DNA of 64,000 bases from Nipponacmea schrenckii. Lineage: Eukaryota; Mollusca; Gastropoda; Lottiidae. The notes beneath the pieces were generated by a model, which had not been told where the DNA came from, searched no databases, and saw only the letters and a list, made by a program, of their open reading frames with translations. This document shows, piece after piece, positions 1 through 13,720 of the stretch; within the stretch, counting starts at the first letter, position 1, and the number at the start of each line of letters is the position of its first letter. Position numbers and translations under genes: made by a program. The DNA is taken from the NCBI GenBank assembly GCA_030562195.1, contig CM060199.1, positions 30,710,338 through 30,774,337 of the forward strand, read 5' to 3'.

Positions 1-1439
1 GTATGATTTTTAACAATATAGACATTTTGTTTGTCTATTTGTTAGACACATCAATGTGTGTCTTCATGAGCCAAATGTGAAGCTTTAAGCTAAACTAAAA
101 TGATAGAAGAAATCCAGACAACTAATAAAGTGTAAAGGATGAAGAATGCAAAATGTACTTGAAGAGCAGAAGTGAACTTCCTCTGATGTCTAAAAGTAAC
201 CAAACCAAATAGTCCTACTATTGTACTAAGGCTGTATAAAAGACCTAGATAAGTTTATTAGATCCCAGAGCTGATGATATCTAATAGAATACAATACATG
301 ATAAAATAATAAACTAAATATATGACCTTTCCATCACTAACTCATCATGTACAAATATGATTAAAGACATCTGTAGTACCTATATATCTACAGTTGTACT
401 ATTCTTTTACTCTTGTTTTCACCAATATATAACATATACACACATATTGTGCAGTTATATACATGTGTTTTATGTTTTTACGCTCAGGGACAATCCATAG
501 TAAAGATGGTGTATTTCATGAATCTAAATAAGTATATGGGATTTCAATTCTCTACAGTTCTGCTATTTCTGCCCCATGTTTTCCTCCAGTATACATTATA
601 AAAGGTTTCTACACTCTGTAACAACCTCAAGTATGAAATCTTTACGGTTATCCAGAACATAGATCTTCAGCAGCTCTATTTTTCCCAAATTTTTTGGTAA
701 ACATGTACATACATACATATGCACATAAGCACACACACACATACATACACATATATATTGTACAGCATAATACATACATATGTTGAGAAAATATGAAGTC
801 TGTATATCATATACATAAAAAAGTATGTTAAGGTTATCACCAAAATGGTTTTATGACAATTACTCCTGAACTTTGGCACAGAAGTGAGCTAATTCAGATA
901 CAGTTCTTCTGTATTTCTCTTGGTATTTTCATGTATAAATACATTGTGCAGATCCTGATTATGCAATTAAGACAAAAAAAACAAAAGAAAATATGTGAAT
1001 TAAAGAAGAAATAAGAATATTTTGTGATTTTCATGACAAAATTTCTTTTTTATTGGATATGTGTCATTTAACCTTAGCTTGTCGAAAATATGTTAAACTC
1101 ATTTCATTTCGTCTATGGAGGCCCACCATTATATAATTTCTCACAGAAATGTCTAAATTTTTTAGTTTCAAGCCATTATGCCTACAGTTTTATTGTGATT
1201 TTGGATATAGGGTTAATTTAAAAAAATAAATTCCGTCATTTGCTCGAAATTTGAAATGTTACCACCGGCAAGTGAACATGATTTGAGGTTTTGTTAATGC
1301 TATGAATGAGGGAATCTATAGATCTCCAGCATCTTTAAGAACTATTCTCCCTGGAATTTGAAACAAACATACTAAGGTACTACTACTACTAGGTATGGAT
1401 GGTGTCTGCTTTGGGTTAAAATAAAAAGAAAAATATCCA
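1..1439. other. No gene; CA/TA microsatellite
   Basis: The only structure is a short (CA)n/(ACAT)n run between about 702 and 782. The short ORFs here are AT-rich and without domains. Confidence 0.6.
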
Positions 1440-2060
1440 TAGCGCTTCTCCAATAGTTTCTTGGTTTAAACAATATTTATTTTCTATAAAAATAGTTTCT
1501 TCTGTCTTGATGCGGTGTTCTTCTTCTGTAGTTCTTCTTCTGTAGTTCTTCTTCTGTGGTTTTTCTTCTGTGGTTCTTCTTCAGTGGTTCTTCTTCTGTG
1601 GTTCTTCTTCTGTGGTTCTTCTTCTTTAGTTCTTCTTCTGTACTTCTTCTGTGGTTCTTCATCTGTAATATTTTTCTTCTTAGTTCTGTTGGTGAAACAA
1701 TCATAAATTGGTATGGAAAAAATCCATATGGCATACGTTGAGGAAGGAGAGACTTCTCTAATAGTTCATTCTGTCTTAATGCTGTGTTCTTCTTCTTTTG
1801 TTCTTCTTCTGTACTTTCCTTCTGTGGTTCTTCATCTGTAGTATATTTCTTCTTAGTTCTGTTGGTGAAACAATCATAAATTGGTATGGAAAAAATCCAT
1901 ATCGCATATGTTGAGGAAGGAGAGACTTCTCTAATAGTTTATTCTGTCTAAATGCTGTGTTCTTCTTCTGTTGTTCTTCTTTTGTGGTTGTTCTTCTGTA
2001 GTACTTTTCTTCTTAGTTAGTTCTGTATGGTGAAACAATCATAAATTGGTATGGAAACAT
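1440..2060. repeat. Compound repeat: 173-bp units with CTT microsatellite
   Basis: A 15-bp GTTCTTCTTCTGTGG-type microsatellite is embedded in larger units. A shared block (TAGTTCTGTTGGTGAAACAATC) recurs at about 1681, 1854 and 2014, and a second (GACTTCTCTAATAGTT) at 1751 and 1924, a period of about 173 bp. Open frames across it are low complexity (Phe/Ser or Arg/Glu/Thr) and not genes. Confidence 0.9.
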
Positions 2061-2539
2061 GTACTTACACACTGAACCAAATGGTTAAAATAGCTTCGTT
2101 TACAACTGATGAGTATTTTTCTGGCAAATATTTTAATGACAGATTCATGGATTCTTTTCTTGTTAACAGTAGGCATAATGAGGTAGTGATGCGTTTTGAT
2201 TAACCGGTAGATAAGGCAGTCACTGTGCTCAAACAACAATAGATTGGAAACACTCCAAATCTCTTTCTATTTCTGTCAGAAGAATAGACAATTATCAAAG
2301 CTGATGTCACTGCTGAGAGAATTTGAGTAATTGAAAAGGAAAAACACCTGAAATTCAAATTTACTTGTTTTTCTTACCCAAATCTTATCATGTGCCAATT
2401 TTGACATTTTGATTGTTCTGATGAAAAGAAAACTATAAGGTCTCTCATCTGATTAAAGCAATGCTAATAACTCAAAGGTATTTTGAACCTTTGTTAAAGA
2501 TTTTGCAAGCCAAATATATTTTAAAGCTGCATAAATTGA

Positions 2540-2870
2540 TTTTGATTGATATTTCTTTTTTTTATTATTAATATTTCTTTTGGTTATGTATGATATTTCT
2601 GTTTTGTTTTTTGTTTTTTTTAATTAATTTTTCTTTTTGTTATGTTTGAATGTTTCATTGGTATTTCTGTAGCTTATTTTGATTGATATTTGATTGATAT
2701 TTCTGTTGGTTATTTTTGATTGGTATTTTTTGTTGCTTCTTTTTAAATTGATACTTCTACTGTTTTTTTGTTTTTTTTCATTGATATTTCTGTTTTTTTT
2801 TCTTTTTAATGATATTGATATTTCTGTTGCTTTTATTGGATTGATATTGCTGTTTTTTTATATATATATA
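2540..2870. repeat. T-rich TTGATATTTCTGTT array
   Basis: A degenerate T-rich array of a TTGATATTTCTGTT-like unit separated by poly-T runs. It is noncoding; the 65-residue Phe/Leu ORF on top of it is compositional. Confidence 0.8.
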
Positions 2871-3424
2871 CCTTTGTATTGTGTAATATAACATTAATAA
2901 CTCTTTCATGTCATCATTCCATCATTAGGCCTACTATTATAACAGATATATCTAGTCTTATTCCTTTTGTACTTAAATGACCTCAAATTGCTTAAGCATG
3001 TATGATTTATAGACTAAAGTTGCTCGAAAACTGTAATTTATTGGTTTCTCAGATTGCGTTATCATAATATTAGTTTTTAAAAAGACATAAATTGTCAAGA
3101 AATAGTTGATATTATCTGATATACCTCATCATATTATCATAGTATATGTCAGATAGACAGGGCAATATTTCACGTTTTCAACTATATACCATACAACATT
3201 ATCATAGTCATCGTTATAATTATGTTCATATTTAAATAAGGTTCAGTAGATTAAAAACTCATTGAAAGTGAATTGTGTCACCTGTTGTGTCAAAGGTGAC
3301 CTCAACATCATGTAGGTCAATTTGTATAAAAAAGAAGTAATTGTCTGATTATGCAGTCTAATCTCTGAATATAGCAGTTTTACAGTGACTTTGTCAGAAA
3401 TTTTTTTAACGGAAACTTACAATA

Positions 3425-3535
3425 TTAAAAACTTTTATTGCAAGAAAGAAACAAACAATTACAATTTACAAGAATAACTTAGGTTCAGAAAGGATTCTTG
3501 GTCAAAGCTCTTTGAAGAACCTTCTCTGGTTTGTA
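3425..3535 (-). mobile_element. SINE 3' fragment, minus strand
   Basis: On the minus strand it reads GACCAAGAATCCTTTCTGAACC and AAGTTATTCTTGTAAATTG followed by a GTTTGTTTCTTTC tail, matching the SINE 3' end at 38.75-38.83 kb. The promoter half is missing. Confidence 0.7.
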
Positions 3536-3539
3536 AAGA

Positions 3540-4440
3540 TAACCCTATAAAAATAAAATATCCCAAAAACTAAACTTAAGGTTTTATACTGTTTAAATAA
3601 ATCTTGCACATTTTAAATCTGTTTTTGATCATTTTGTTAGATGTTTTGTGACCATTTTGAAAAGAATTTCTTCTCTTCCTAAATTAAAAGTCAGGCAGAG
3701 CTTTTAACTAAAATAACTTTTTATAGACGGAAAATGGTTTTTAAAAAAAAAAGTCAAAATGAAATCATTATACTCAAATTTTTTACATTTTTTTCTTAAT
3801 TGAATTAGAGTTAAACCTGATAATGTATATTTATCCCTTTTTATTTCTTCCCATCTTATAAACATCTCTATAATGGAGCCCCCAAGGAAAATACGACTTT
3901 TAATTTGTTGATTTATTGTTTGGAGAAAATAAAAATATGTTAGAAGATGAAATTATTGTTGTATAGAATTTATCCCAGCAGGGTATATTCAATTCAGAAT
4001 CAGATTTAACAAATATACATACATTATCTTGCTAATCCTTACACTAGATTTCAGTATTGATATGATAAATGGTATGGATATAGGTAAATGACCTGGATTG
4101 ATAAAAGTATTTATCAAACAAGTTTTGTAATGTTATTTGACAAGCAGTTAGACAAGGACATTTTTTAAACAGTTGTAAGTTATATACATCCTTGATTGTA
4201 TGCAAATCTGTATCCTACGTTGCAATTCCAGATAAAAACTTATTTATTTTACAATTCAAAATTACTGCTGGACATTGTTGAGCTCTAGTCAGACATGATT
4301 GAAGAAATAGAGTGAAATGATCTGTATAATGAGAGACAGATAGAGTTATTTAGTCAGGTAGATCTCACAGTATCAGATATCAAACATCAATATGGTCTTT
4401 AATTGGGAGTATTGTTTAGTGAAACTACATCATTAAAGTT
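3540..4440. other. No gene seen
   Basis: Ordinary AT-rich sequence with no frame above about 60 codons, no repeats of note and no recognisable motif. Confidence 0.5.
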
Positions 4441-4441
4441 A

Positions 4442-4970
4442 TACTGTAAGAGACTCTGTCAGCACGATTTTCTATAATATGATATCTTATACTGTATACA
4501 ATATATATAAATTTTGATTGTTATCAGTTTATTTATTGAAATCACAAATCTAGATATAGAAGTTTTGATTGGTATCTCATGTGCTTATTAAAAATCTACC
4601 ATGCATTTCAAAGCATAAGATTTGATTGAGAATATTTATGTTTATGAAAAAAGTTTTGCTGTAAGAGACTCTGTTAGCAATATTTTCTATAATATGATAT
4701 CTTTAACTGTATATCTAGATATAGAAGTTTTGATTGATATCTTATGTGCTTATTGAAAGTCCACCATGCATTTCAAAGCATACGATTTGTTTGAGAATTT
4801 TTTTATGTTTCTGAAAAAAGTTGAAAAAGTTTTGCAGTTAGCGACACAATAAATATGATATCTTTAACTGTATATCTATAGAAGTTTTGATTGGTACCAG
4901 ATAATTTTTATAAATTCCACCATGCATTTCACAGCATAACATTTGATTGAGGATTTATATTTTTATTTAA
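4442..4970. repeat. Three-copy tandem repeat, about 170-220 bp units
   Basis: Units starting near 4442, 4660 and 4834 share AAGAGACTCTGTNAGCA, TATAATATGATATCTT, ATAGAAGTTTTGATTG and CCACCATGCATTTCAAAGCAT-like blocks. Unit 3 is the most diverged. Noncoding. Confidence 0.85.
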
Positions 4971-4979
4971 ACTACAATT

Positions 4980-5640
4980 TTAGGTTATATAAATGTTTGA
5001 TTGAGATAAAATATATTTATTAAAATCACAATAAAAGATGTATAAGTTTTGATTGAGATTTCATATGTTTATTAAAACCACAAGAATAGGCAGATAAGCT
5101 TTGATAGAAACTTTCTAAGTTTATTAAAACAACAAATCTATATAATGTATAAGTTTTGTTTGATGTTTATTAAAACCAAAAATCAAAATATGAATTTTGT
5201 TTGCAATTTAATAACATATATATTGACTAGTTGTTAAAAGCATAAAAGTTAAAATGCATATAGGCTATGTTTATGAAAACGACAATACAGGTCAAGATTG
5301 GTATAAAAATCAAAATAAAGGTCTAGAAATTTATATAAATTTTGATTTAGAAAATAAAAAATAAAAAGCTTAGTGTTTTGATTGAGTAATCTATTAAACA
5401 AGAAATACATGCTTTGATTGAGTAAACCACAAATCAAGAAATAAAAGTTTTGATTTTGAGAAAACCACAAATCAAAATATAATGGTTTTAATTTCTATTG
5501 AGAAAACTACAACTCAAAATATATGGTTGAGATTGGAAAAAAACCACAAATCAAGATTAAATGGTTGAGAAAACCACATATCAAACAAATGTTTTGTTTG
5601 AGATGTATATGTTTGTTTTTAAAACCACAATGATGACAAA
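4980..5640. repeat. Degenerate TTTTGATTGAG / AAACCACAA array
   Basis: Successive 45-60 bp units of a TTTTGATTGAG block followed by AAAACCACAAATCA. The TTTTGATTG block is shared with the array upstream, so they may be one old, expanded repeat. Noncoding. Confidence 0.75.
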
Positions 5641-8600
5641 ATAATCATTTCTTTCAACTTTAAATGCTGGAGTCCATCTTGTCTATTTGGTATAGTCAAT
5701 CCAGTGATCACATTTCACTATTTATGGTGAGAATTAGCCGCTACTTGGTAAACTGACATTTTCAAATCCAAACACAATAACAAATCAAAACCCTTGAACC
5801 AGATGTCTTATAATTGTACATGGTTCTTCTCGTTTCCTATTCTATTAAAGTTGACCTTCCCTACCATTGTAGTCCTTGATCCTCACCATATTGTTTGTTT
5901 TCAATTCATTTGTATGTTAAACCCCCTTGTCTTTTATAGCTCCTTAAACTGTCCTTTGATTGAAATTGACCCCCGTGTACAGTACTTCATTACATTACCT
6001 TGATTCACATCAGGTTTACATCTAGGTTTTTCTTCTAGCTTCAATATGACTATTAAGTCTGGTGTGAATTCAAACAATTTTGGTTAAAGGGGTTATAGCT
6101 ATCTGATAATATAATTCTAAAGTGATAATGCATGATACAAGTTTATTTTTGTAATCTGAACTGTTTTAATGATCTCTTAACTAGAAATGAAAATTACTGA
6201 AAAAGGAAAGCTGATGCTTCTCTTTATAATTGTCCCCATATTCCATACTGCATGGCAATGCACTTCTTAAATTTTGATTGAATGATAAGATTTGCTATTA
6301 AAAAAGGAGTTTTTTGACAAAATGTACCTTAAAGCACACTGTTAAGGCATGTGGATAACCATACAGACAAAATGTAAAAAGGTGTACATTTATCCTTTTT
6401 CAACATAGAAACATACAAATAATGTATTCAATTGATGTTCTTGGCTGATTTTAAATTCTCTAAATTTCAATTGACCACATTGAATTAGCTCAAGCCATCA
6501 TTTTAGCCCCTGAATTTGACCCCTTAAAGGTCAGACCACTTTAAATTATCTTGATATCTCTAAGCATGGATTATTTTCTGCACCATTTAACAATTATCAG
6601 GTGAATGAAGTTGGTTTAAGCCTGTCTTCAATAACAACTGTTGAATTAAACTCAATGGCATGTTAAAGTGCATAATGGTGGATCAGCTCTTGTTTACAAA
6701 TGACCAGGCCTTTATTAGATTCATGCTAATGTCTTTCTGTATCTTGTATATAATTGAAAATTATTTGAACCTTGGTTGACATAAAAATGTAAACTTGAGC
6801 TCACTTCAGGATAACTTTAAATGGTATGTGAAATAAAGCATTAGTCCTACTAGTTAGGTTAATTGATACTGAATTGTGTCATTTGCTGTGTGTTCTCTCA
6901 AAAAGGTTGTTGAGGTTACAAACTTAAGACTCAGTGAGATCTAAATTACAATTAAGTGTTATCACATGAATTGGATATAATACCATCAGAACTGCTGGTT
7001 TGGCAGTGGACAGTTAAACTCAGCTCTCCAACACTAGGACTTGCCATGTATAAGCAATGTAAGAAACACTCCGATGAAACTAAGACCACACTTAGTTTGG
7101 AAGAATTGAACAGTACCCAACTCATTGATTGAAACACAAATAGCTGTATTTTAAAAAAAAAAAACCTACAAATTATACATGTAATTAGTTTTACAATAAA
7201 AGGATTCAGACGTTTAAAATCATGCTCAATGCAAATGCTTAAGTTGCTCATGAACCTACATTGTATGAGCTTTAAGCTCAAAGTCCAGGCTTAATTGAAT
7301 TTGAGCTCTTCAGAAATAGATACCATTATAAGAGGTGTTACTATCAAGCAAGGACATGCTCATTCTTCAGAAATGTTTCATGATATTTTGCCCTGGTTTA
7401 CAGCTCAACATTCTTTTTGCGGGATCTACTTATAACATTTACTGGATAATTGCTATTAAATTGGTCAGACTATATTTCATTTGATTGATTTGACTAATAT
7501 AGACATAATGTAAAGTTTTTATCTAAATTGACAGATCTCATTAGTAGAACAAGCCTATCATAATGTCAGACAAACGACCCTGTCAAAAGCATGTCTAAAT
7601 ACTTGCGTCATATTTTTGGCAGACAATTTGATCATTTACTGAATTGACGGGATAGGTGTTCCCACATTCTATTGGCGACACATTTGAGTTTTTTAAAATC
7701 ATTAACTTAAGTGTCAACTCATTCACACATTCAATTGAGGACAATTTTCTTTCAGACAAGCTGTGGGATTTGAACCCTGAGTTTTATGATTGCCATTGAG
7801 ATTTTGTTTGATTTCACACTGGCTAAAAGTTAGCTAATAATGTCTTAGTGCTGTTATACTAGTAATTATCATACCTATATTATCAAATCTTTTCTTTTCT
7901 TAGTGTTAAATAATCTTTTGTGACTGATTTAAATAGGAAAAAGGGCACAATTATAGCTAATAAGATAATATTTCACACTATATAAGAACTTTTGAAGCAA
8001 GAATTCTGAGAGCAAACAAGTTTGGTCTTTGCAATAGAATTGTTTACATTCTCCACATAAAAGCTCTGCAATAGCAACATAAATATTCAATTAAGACTGT
8101 GCAGTATCCTCATGCAAAATTAGTCTTTGCTAAAGTAATCTATTACAGTCCTAACCACATTTGCTCACATTTTAGGTCAGTATTTGAGTGTTATTCATTA
8201 AAAACCAAGATATAACTTTACATGTTCACTATATCCCTACTGGAATTTTCAGTCTGAAAGTGCTATTGTCTGACTAGGGAAAGTTATAGTTCATATCCTC
8301 TGAAAGCTTGTTCTGCAAATTTTCTTAAAGCTTCTTCATCCTAAGAAAATTTAAATAGCAAACAGCAATGGATCTTAGTTTGTCTTAATGACAAAATTCT
8401 ACAGTGCATATTTGAAAAAGTTTATGAAAAGGTTATTAAATATGAAGGGTGTGTCAATATTCATCAAACGCTTGAAAGGCACGAATAAATAGTAGGCAAA
8501 AATCTATTAACGCTGTTGATTTTGTTTAATGCATTTGAAAATAGTCTGCTACTGTTATAATGGATTCAACTTCATAAAAAAAATTTCAATGACTGAAGAT

Positions 8601-8880
8601 TTTTAAAAGATCATATATTTTGATAATATGCTTTTTGGAGCATGTTAGTGAAACGCTCTACTAATACACATTGTTATATGGTGTGTGCATGATTACCTAT
8701 ATTTAATTCAAAAAATTTTTGTATGTTTATGAACTGTGATTACACCTTATTAAAGGGATTGTATAGAGGTATCTGAGTCTATGTTCAATTGAACAGTTGT
8801 AGATTTGCATTATTCATTGAAGTCCAAATATAGAAAGGTATATCATTAAAGTGAGCACTTTCAGTGAGCTGTAGGCTTCT
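5641..8880. other. No gene seen
   Basis: AT-rich sequence. A 109-codon minus-strand frame at 6952-7281 crosses a poly-A run and has no domain or codon bias. I support nothing here. Confidence 0.5.
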
Positions 8881-8889
8881 GTAGAATTG

Positions 8890-9060
8890 GAAATGTGCAT
8901 GGTTACATTGCACAAATGGTGATCATGGGCTCTAATCTTGGTTGGCTTGCAAATGTCTATCTATCCTGGGAAAGATCAAGGCTAGGGGTTAGCTTTTCAC
9001 AAGGATTTTCTTGAAGTACACTTTTTCAAGGTTGTAGGACAGTAGAAAGGCTGAAAAGTA
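8890..9060 (+). mobile_element. Weak SINE remnant
   Basis: GGGCTCTAATCTTGG resembles the B-box area and TCCTGGGAAAGATCAAGGCT resembles the SINE body, in the same order as in the 38.6-kb copy. It is heavily diverged. Confidence 0.4.
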
Positions 9061-12000
9061 TCACTGTACCAAAATAGTTACACAATTATGACAAAGTTAG
9101 AAGGGCTGGGAAAATTCATCTCCTACTTGAGAACTCTCATCAAAGCTACTTTTAACGAAGGACAGACAACTTGAGATCCTATACCCAAGAACTTAGTCGT
9201 CTTGTGACCTTATTGACACCCTTCTCTTTTGCTTGTTGATCATTAGATAAGTGTTTTTTTTTTTTTAAATAGGAATATGATAGTTTTGGCAAATTCCTCC
9301 CATTCTCTGAAATTGTAAAAAGTTGAAGATATTTCAAATGAATACCATCTTAGTGTCAGAGGATATGTAAGTTGTCAAGCAGTTGTCTACAAAGTGTTGA
9401 ATCTCTGCATTATGATTGATATTAAAATCTTTTGGTATGAACTGGAAATCAAATTATGTAGTCCAGATTATCTATGCTTAGTAACAAGTGTATAATAAAT
9501 GGATTTTTAATTTGATTTGAAGCCAAATGTACTATATCGTCTCAATTTAAATATATTAGGGCATAAATATATTGAACATCACCTTCAAGGGCATTATTGT
9601 ATTGTATGTCCATTTAAACATTTTGTCCAGTACAGTCTACATATTTCCTTATTGGCTGTCAGGAAACTACTTAATATTTTTGTGGACATTTCATGTTAAA
9701 TGTAGATTAGAATATTTGATTATTTAGTCTGTAGTATAATTAGTCATTAAAAAGTTTGTGTGGCCACTATACTGTATACAGATACCATACTAATAAACTT
9801 CTAATGAGCCCCAAATTTTTCTTTCATTTATTGGAGTGAAAAGAATGAGCTTGACAGAATGTCATTGTTTAATGTTTGGTGTCTACCCGTCTGCTAAGTA
9901 TAGTCTTATAAAAGCCCTCCATTCAAATGTTCTCTATTGAATGGGTTGAAAAACCACTTGTACATGGCTCTTACTATACCATCAGTACATATACTAATAC
10001 CCTAACCAGCTATAGACATGAGGGGAGTACCTGAGACTGAAAATACAGGCATTTAACAGTAAAAAGAGCCATTAAAAGTTGAATAGAGAACCAATGGAGC
10101 GTAGAACTGACTTGTCAATGAGTTTTTGATTGACTGATTTAATGTAGGGTTAGTCAATGTGATACAAATACCATTAATAACTCCTCAATGGATTTCTCAA
10201 TGGAATAACTAGGTTACAGGTAAGATTGAATTTCTGGCTTTAAAATTAGGAGTTATGTATATGGCAAAACAAGGTAAATTACTAAAGAGTTCAATAAAAT
10301 GACAAATGTATTGAACTTAGTTCCAAATGATCTTGGCATTGCCAAAATTGTTTGATTCATGAATTACTTTTTAATTTATCAATTTGTTGTGATTGTTATC
10401 ATGGCATTTCTTTTTTATGATAAACTTTTTAAAATTTTCCATTGCTCTAAAGTGCTGGTGATACATTAAAAAAATGTATTATGTTAATTGACTTGATTCA
10501 AAGTCATTCACTAAAATCATTTAGGGGCTGTCTCAGAGGAGGAGGATAAGGTAATTTCAAGTCCAATACATCCGAACTTATTAATGATGAATACCTTTGA
10601 AATAAGATGTTATCTTTTGATGAACTGGTTAGTTCATACCTTCATTCATGTTTTGGTCCGTGGTTTGAAGGCTATTGAAGATTACTTCTGAATGTAAATA
10701 TTTCATTGACTGACCAGTGGATTTCAGGTTGAACTCATTTGTGACAAAGGGATGAACACCCTTTAAAGTGATACAAAACTGATTATTAATACTTGTTTGA
10801 TGTTTTAAAGATATATGACCCTGATATACTCAGTACTGGTTTGTCCTTCCATTGATATATTATTATATGCTTTAAATAGGCACATATATGAGCAACTATA
10901 ATGTATATTGAAGTTTTAAGCCTACTCTGATAAAAGGCATACAAATTTGATCAATAACGCCTAGTGATTCCTTAGTGAAATAGGAAACCCTTTTAATGAA
11001 GATTAATATTCTGTGCATATCAATGACAAGTAAAATATTACAAGTTATATTATAAATAGACTAACATAGAAAATCTTGAATCAAAGTTTTGAGGTATTTT
11101 CCATCCCAGCTCCATGTTGATTGTTTCAAAGTTAATAAATCAAGTAAGGAACAAATTTAAAATAATTATGAAGTGTTTTACTATATTTAGTGAAGAATAT
11201 TTTGTGCACATTCATTTTTTTTATTGTTACATGTGTTTCCACTGCATTTCCACTGCATTTACAATTAGTTTTATTGTGCACAATTGTTCCATTAATTGAC
11301 ATGGCCAATTATTTTCTAAATTATTTTTGAGGCTTCCACTGTTGTTGTTACTTTATAAAACTCATTTTTATGAAAAATTTAAGTATATTGCTGAAAGGTG
11401 CAGTAGTCATTTATTTCTTTGGCATTTTCACACATTTTCTTTTCGGTAATTATCATTTTTAAGATTGTTAATACAGTATGTGTAACATTTCCGTTGAATA
11501 ACATTCATGCTGATTTAAAGTAGAACTTTTTGCTATTCCAAGATTCTTTTCAACAAATAAGTGGAAGTCATCAGGAAACTAACCAAGAACAATATTGGCT
11601 GTACCTCCATCATAAATGTGCAAATTATTTTGTTGTCAAATGAGTGCATCCTGGAGGTTTTTTGTTTAGTTGCCTCCATAACTGTATGATGAACCATGTC
11701 CAATAGTTTATGTAGGCTTAAGATTGAAATAGTATCAAGCCAGATCAAATAGTTATCTTTTGCACACATAGGTAGAAAAACATCAAATTTAAAGATTTTT
11801 TCCCCCTAAATTTTTTAGACATTTTCAATGATTAAGGTACATTTAAATTGTTTCACAGATTTCAATACATATTCAATGTTCATTTTTTATAATGAAAGAT
11901 TCTGGACTGTCATCTTTAAATTGAAACTGAAAAATACAATTGGTATGGCAGAAGGAGAATTTGATAGTAAATTACTTTAAAGAAAATATAGACAGGCCAA

Positions 12001-13039
12001 AGTCTGTGCACATGTCAAAACAGAGTAGCAAAAACAAAAAATATTTTGATAAAATGTGAGTGCCGACCTTTGAAGACAATACTTCAAGAGAAAGTATCTG
12101 TCCCGTGAGAGGTGCTGGTAAATCAAATCAGAAAAGATACTTTTGCCATAAGAATGATGTGTCTTTAGAGCATAATAGAATTTGGTTATTGAAAATAGTT
12201 GCAGACGGTAATTAAATGCTAAAATTCTGGCAGAGATAAATCTTGCTTTATTGAAAATTTAATGCTCCTGCATTATTATCCACAAGTTTGCTAGTTGAAG
12301 CTGTGTTATATGATTGATTTTGAGCACAAGACATTTTGAATTTTGGAGTTGACAACATTTTTCAGTTATTTAGAAGCAAATTGACATATTGAAACAACAG
12401 GTATCTTAAGCAAAATCAAAAGCCTTATGTCCAAAAGATGCATTTTAGACTAGTTCAATATGCCTTTGATACTAGATTTTCCAGTTATTTTAAGAAAAAA
12501 AAAAGATTATTATGTTTAGTGTTTTCAGTTGTCATTGAGAAAGAGTTCTTCAAAGTTAATCATAGGCCAAGTAAAGACTGAAAATTTGATAAATATAAGC
12601 TGTCAAAGAGGACTTTCTGAAAGTAAATTTGGTTTTTCAACTACATAAAGGGAGTTTAGCTATGAAAGGTTGAGCTGTCATATCAAAGTTACAGGTTGTT
12701 TTTCAACTGCATTAACAAATGGCTTCATGCTGTGGAGGTGTAGCTCCTTGTGGCTCAAATCCTCATTATTTTCTCACCAACAGGTTGACATTAATCCTCA
12801 AGTTTGACAGAAGATACTTGTTGTTGATTTGAAAAACTGGTTGTTACACTGTACTTCAGTGTTTAAGAGTTAGCTTTTTCTTTGCAAGGATGTTTTTTAG
12901 CTGTGTCTTATCTTCTAGAATAATCAGTGAAAGATAGACATCTGTATTTTCTCAATCTGAAAAGAAACCACTGTAAAAAAAACCGGTCTACAGTAGCCTT
13001 GTAGATTAAGTGATAATTATTTCAATTGTGTGAAGATTA
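9061..13039. other. No gene seen
   Basis: AT-rich sequence with short frames only and no motifs that I recognise. Confidence 0.5.
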
Positions 13040-13720
13040 GCTTGAGGGGGGGGGGGGAACTTAATGTCCCCTCCTGTAGCCAAGAATTTTTTTTCCCTTT
13101 TATGGAGGTATTAATGCGTTTCCAAATTAAGTAAAGTGCTTTAAACTTTTTTGGAACAAGCTTGTTTCCCAAAAGTTTATTTTGGGTTCCCCATCCATTT
13201 AATCCTGTGGCCATTTTGTTCATGCGATGTACTTAGACTACCGATGGTTTGGGTGAAAATGTACCTGAAAGAAAGAAAAAAAAAAAGAAAAACTTATTTT
13301 ACAAGGATAACAACTTTTAGGTTCACAAAATTGCCTGACCAAAAAGGGGGGTTTTCTTAAACCCAAAAGGTTTGGCAATTTAAAATGGCCAAACCTGATC
13401 TTTGCCAAGTGGAAATTATTTTGTACAATTTAAACTGGGTGCTTTGTTGAAGATGATTAAAACTTTACACCCGATGTGAATCATTTTTCCTGATGCCCGA
13501 TTTTGATTATGAAGATTACTTAATTCAGCATGGTTTGGGGATAATTTGGGAAGGAAGCCAATTTTTTAAGGATAAAATTTAGGTTTGCCTACAGGGGCTT
13601 TTAAAGGGCTTGGTAAAGGTAGATCTTTTTATCTTCACATTTTCACCTTACTGGAATTTTTCTCCCCAAAAATTTTGGGACAAAAAAAAAAAAATTTTTT
13701 TGTGCCTACAGTCTTAGTAT
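13040..13720 (-). mobile_element. Distorted SINE copy in homopolymer-rich patch
   Basis: From about 13265 to 13440, on the minus strand, the SINE tail, ACAAGGATAACAAC, GGTTCACAA, GGCCAAACCT and AAACTGGGTG blocks appear in the right order but separated by altered homopolymers. Flanking sequence has a 12-13 base G run at 13046, a 13-base A run at 13681 and paired runs such as CCCCAAAAATTTTGGG. The patch looks like a poorly polished consensus as much as an old element. Confidence 0.5.

Noticed and set aside
1477..1741. ORFs on both strands at the CTT repeat
   Set aside because: Low-complexity translation of a microsatellite.
6952..7281. 109-codon minus-strand ORF
   Set aside because: It crosses a poly-A run, has no domain or signal, and lies in plain AT-rich sequence.
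12730..12800. Another SINE head
   Set aside because: GTGTAGCTCCTTGTGG and CTCAAATCCTC are only loosely box-like, and no body follows.
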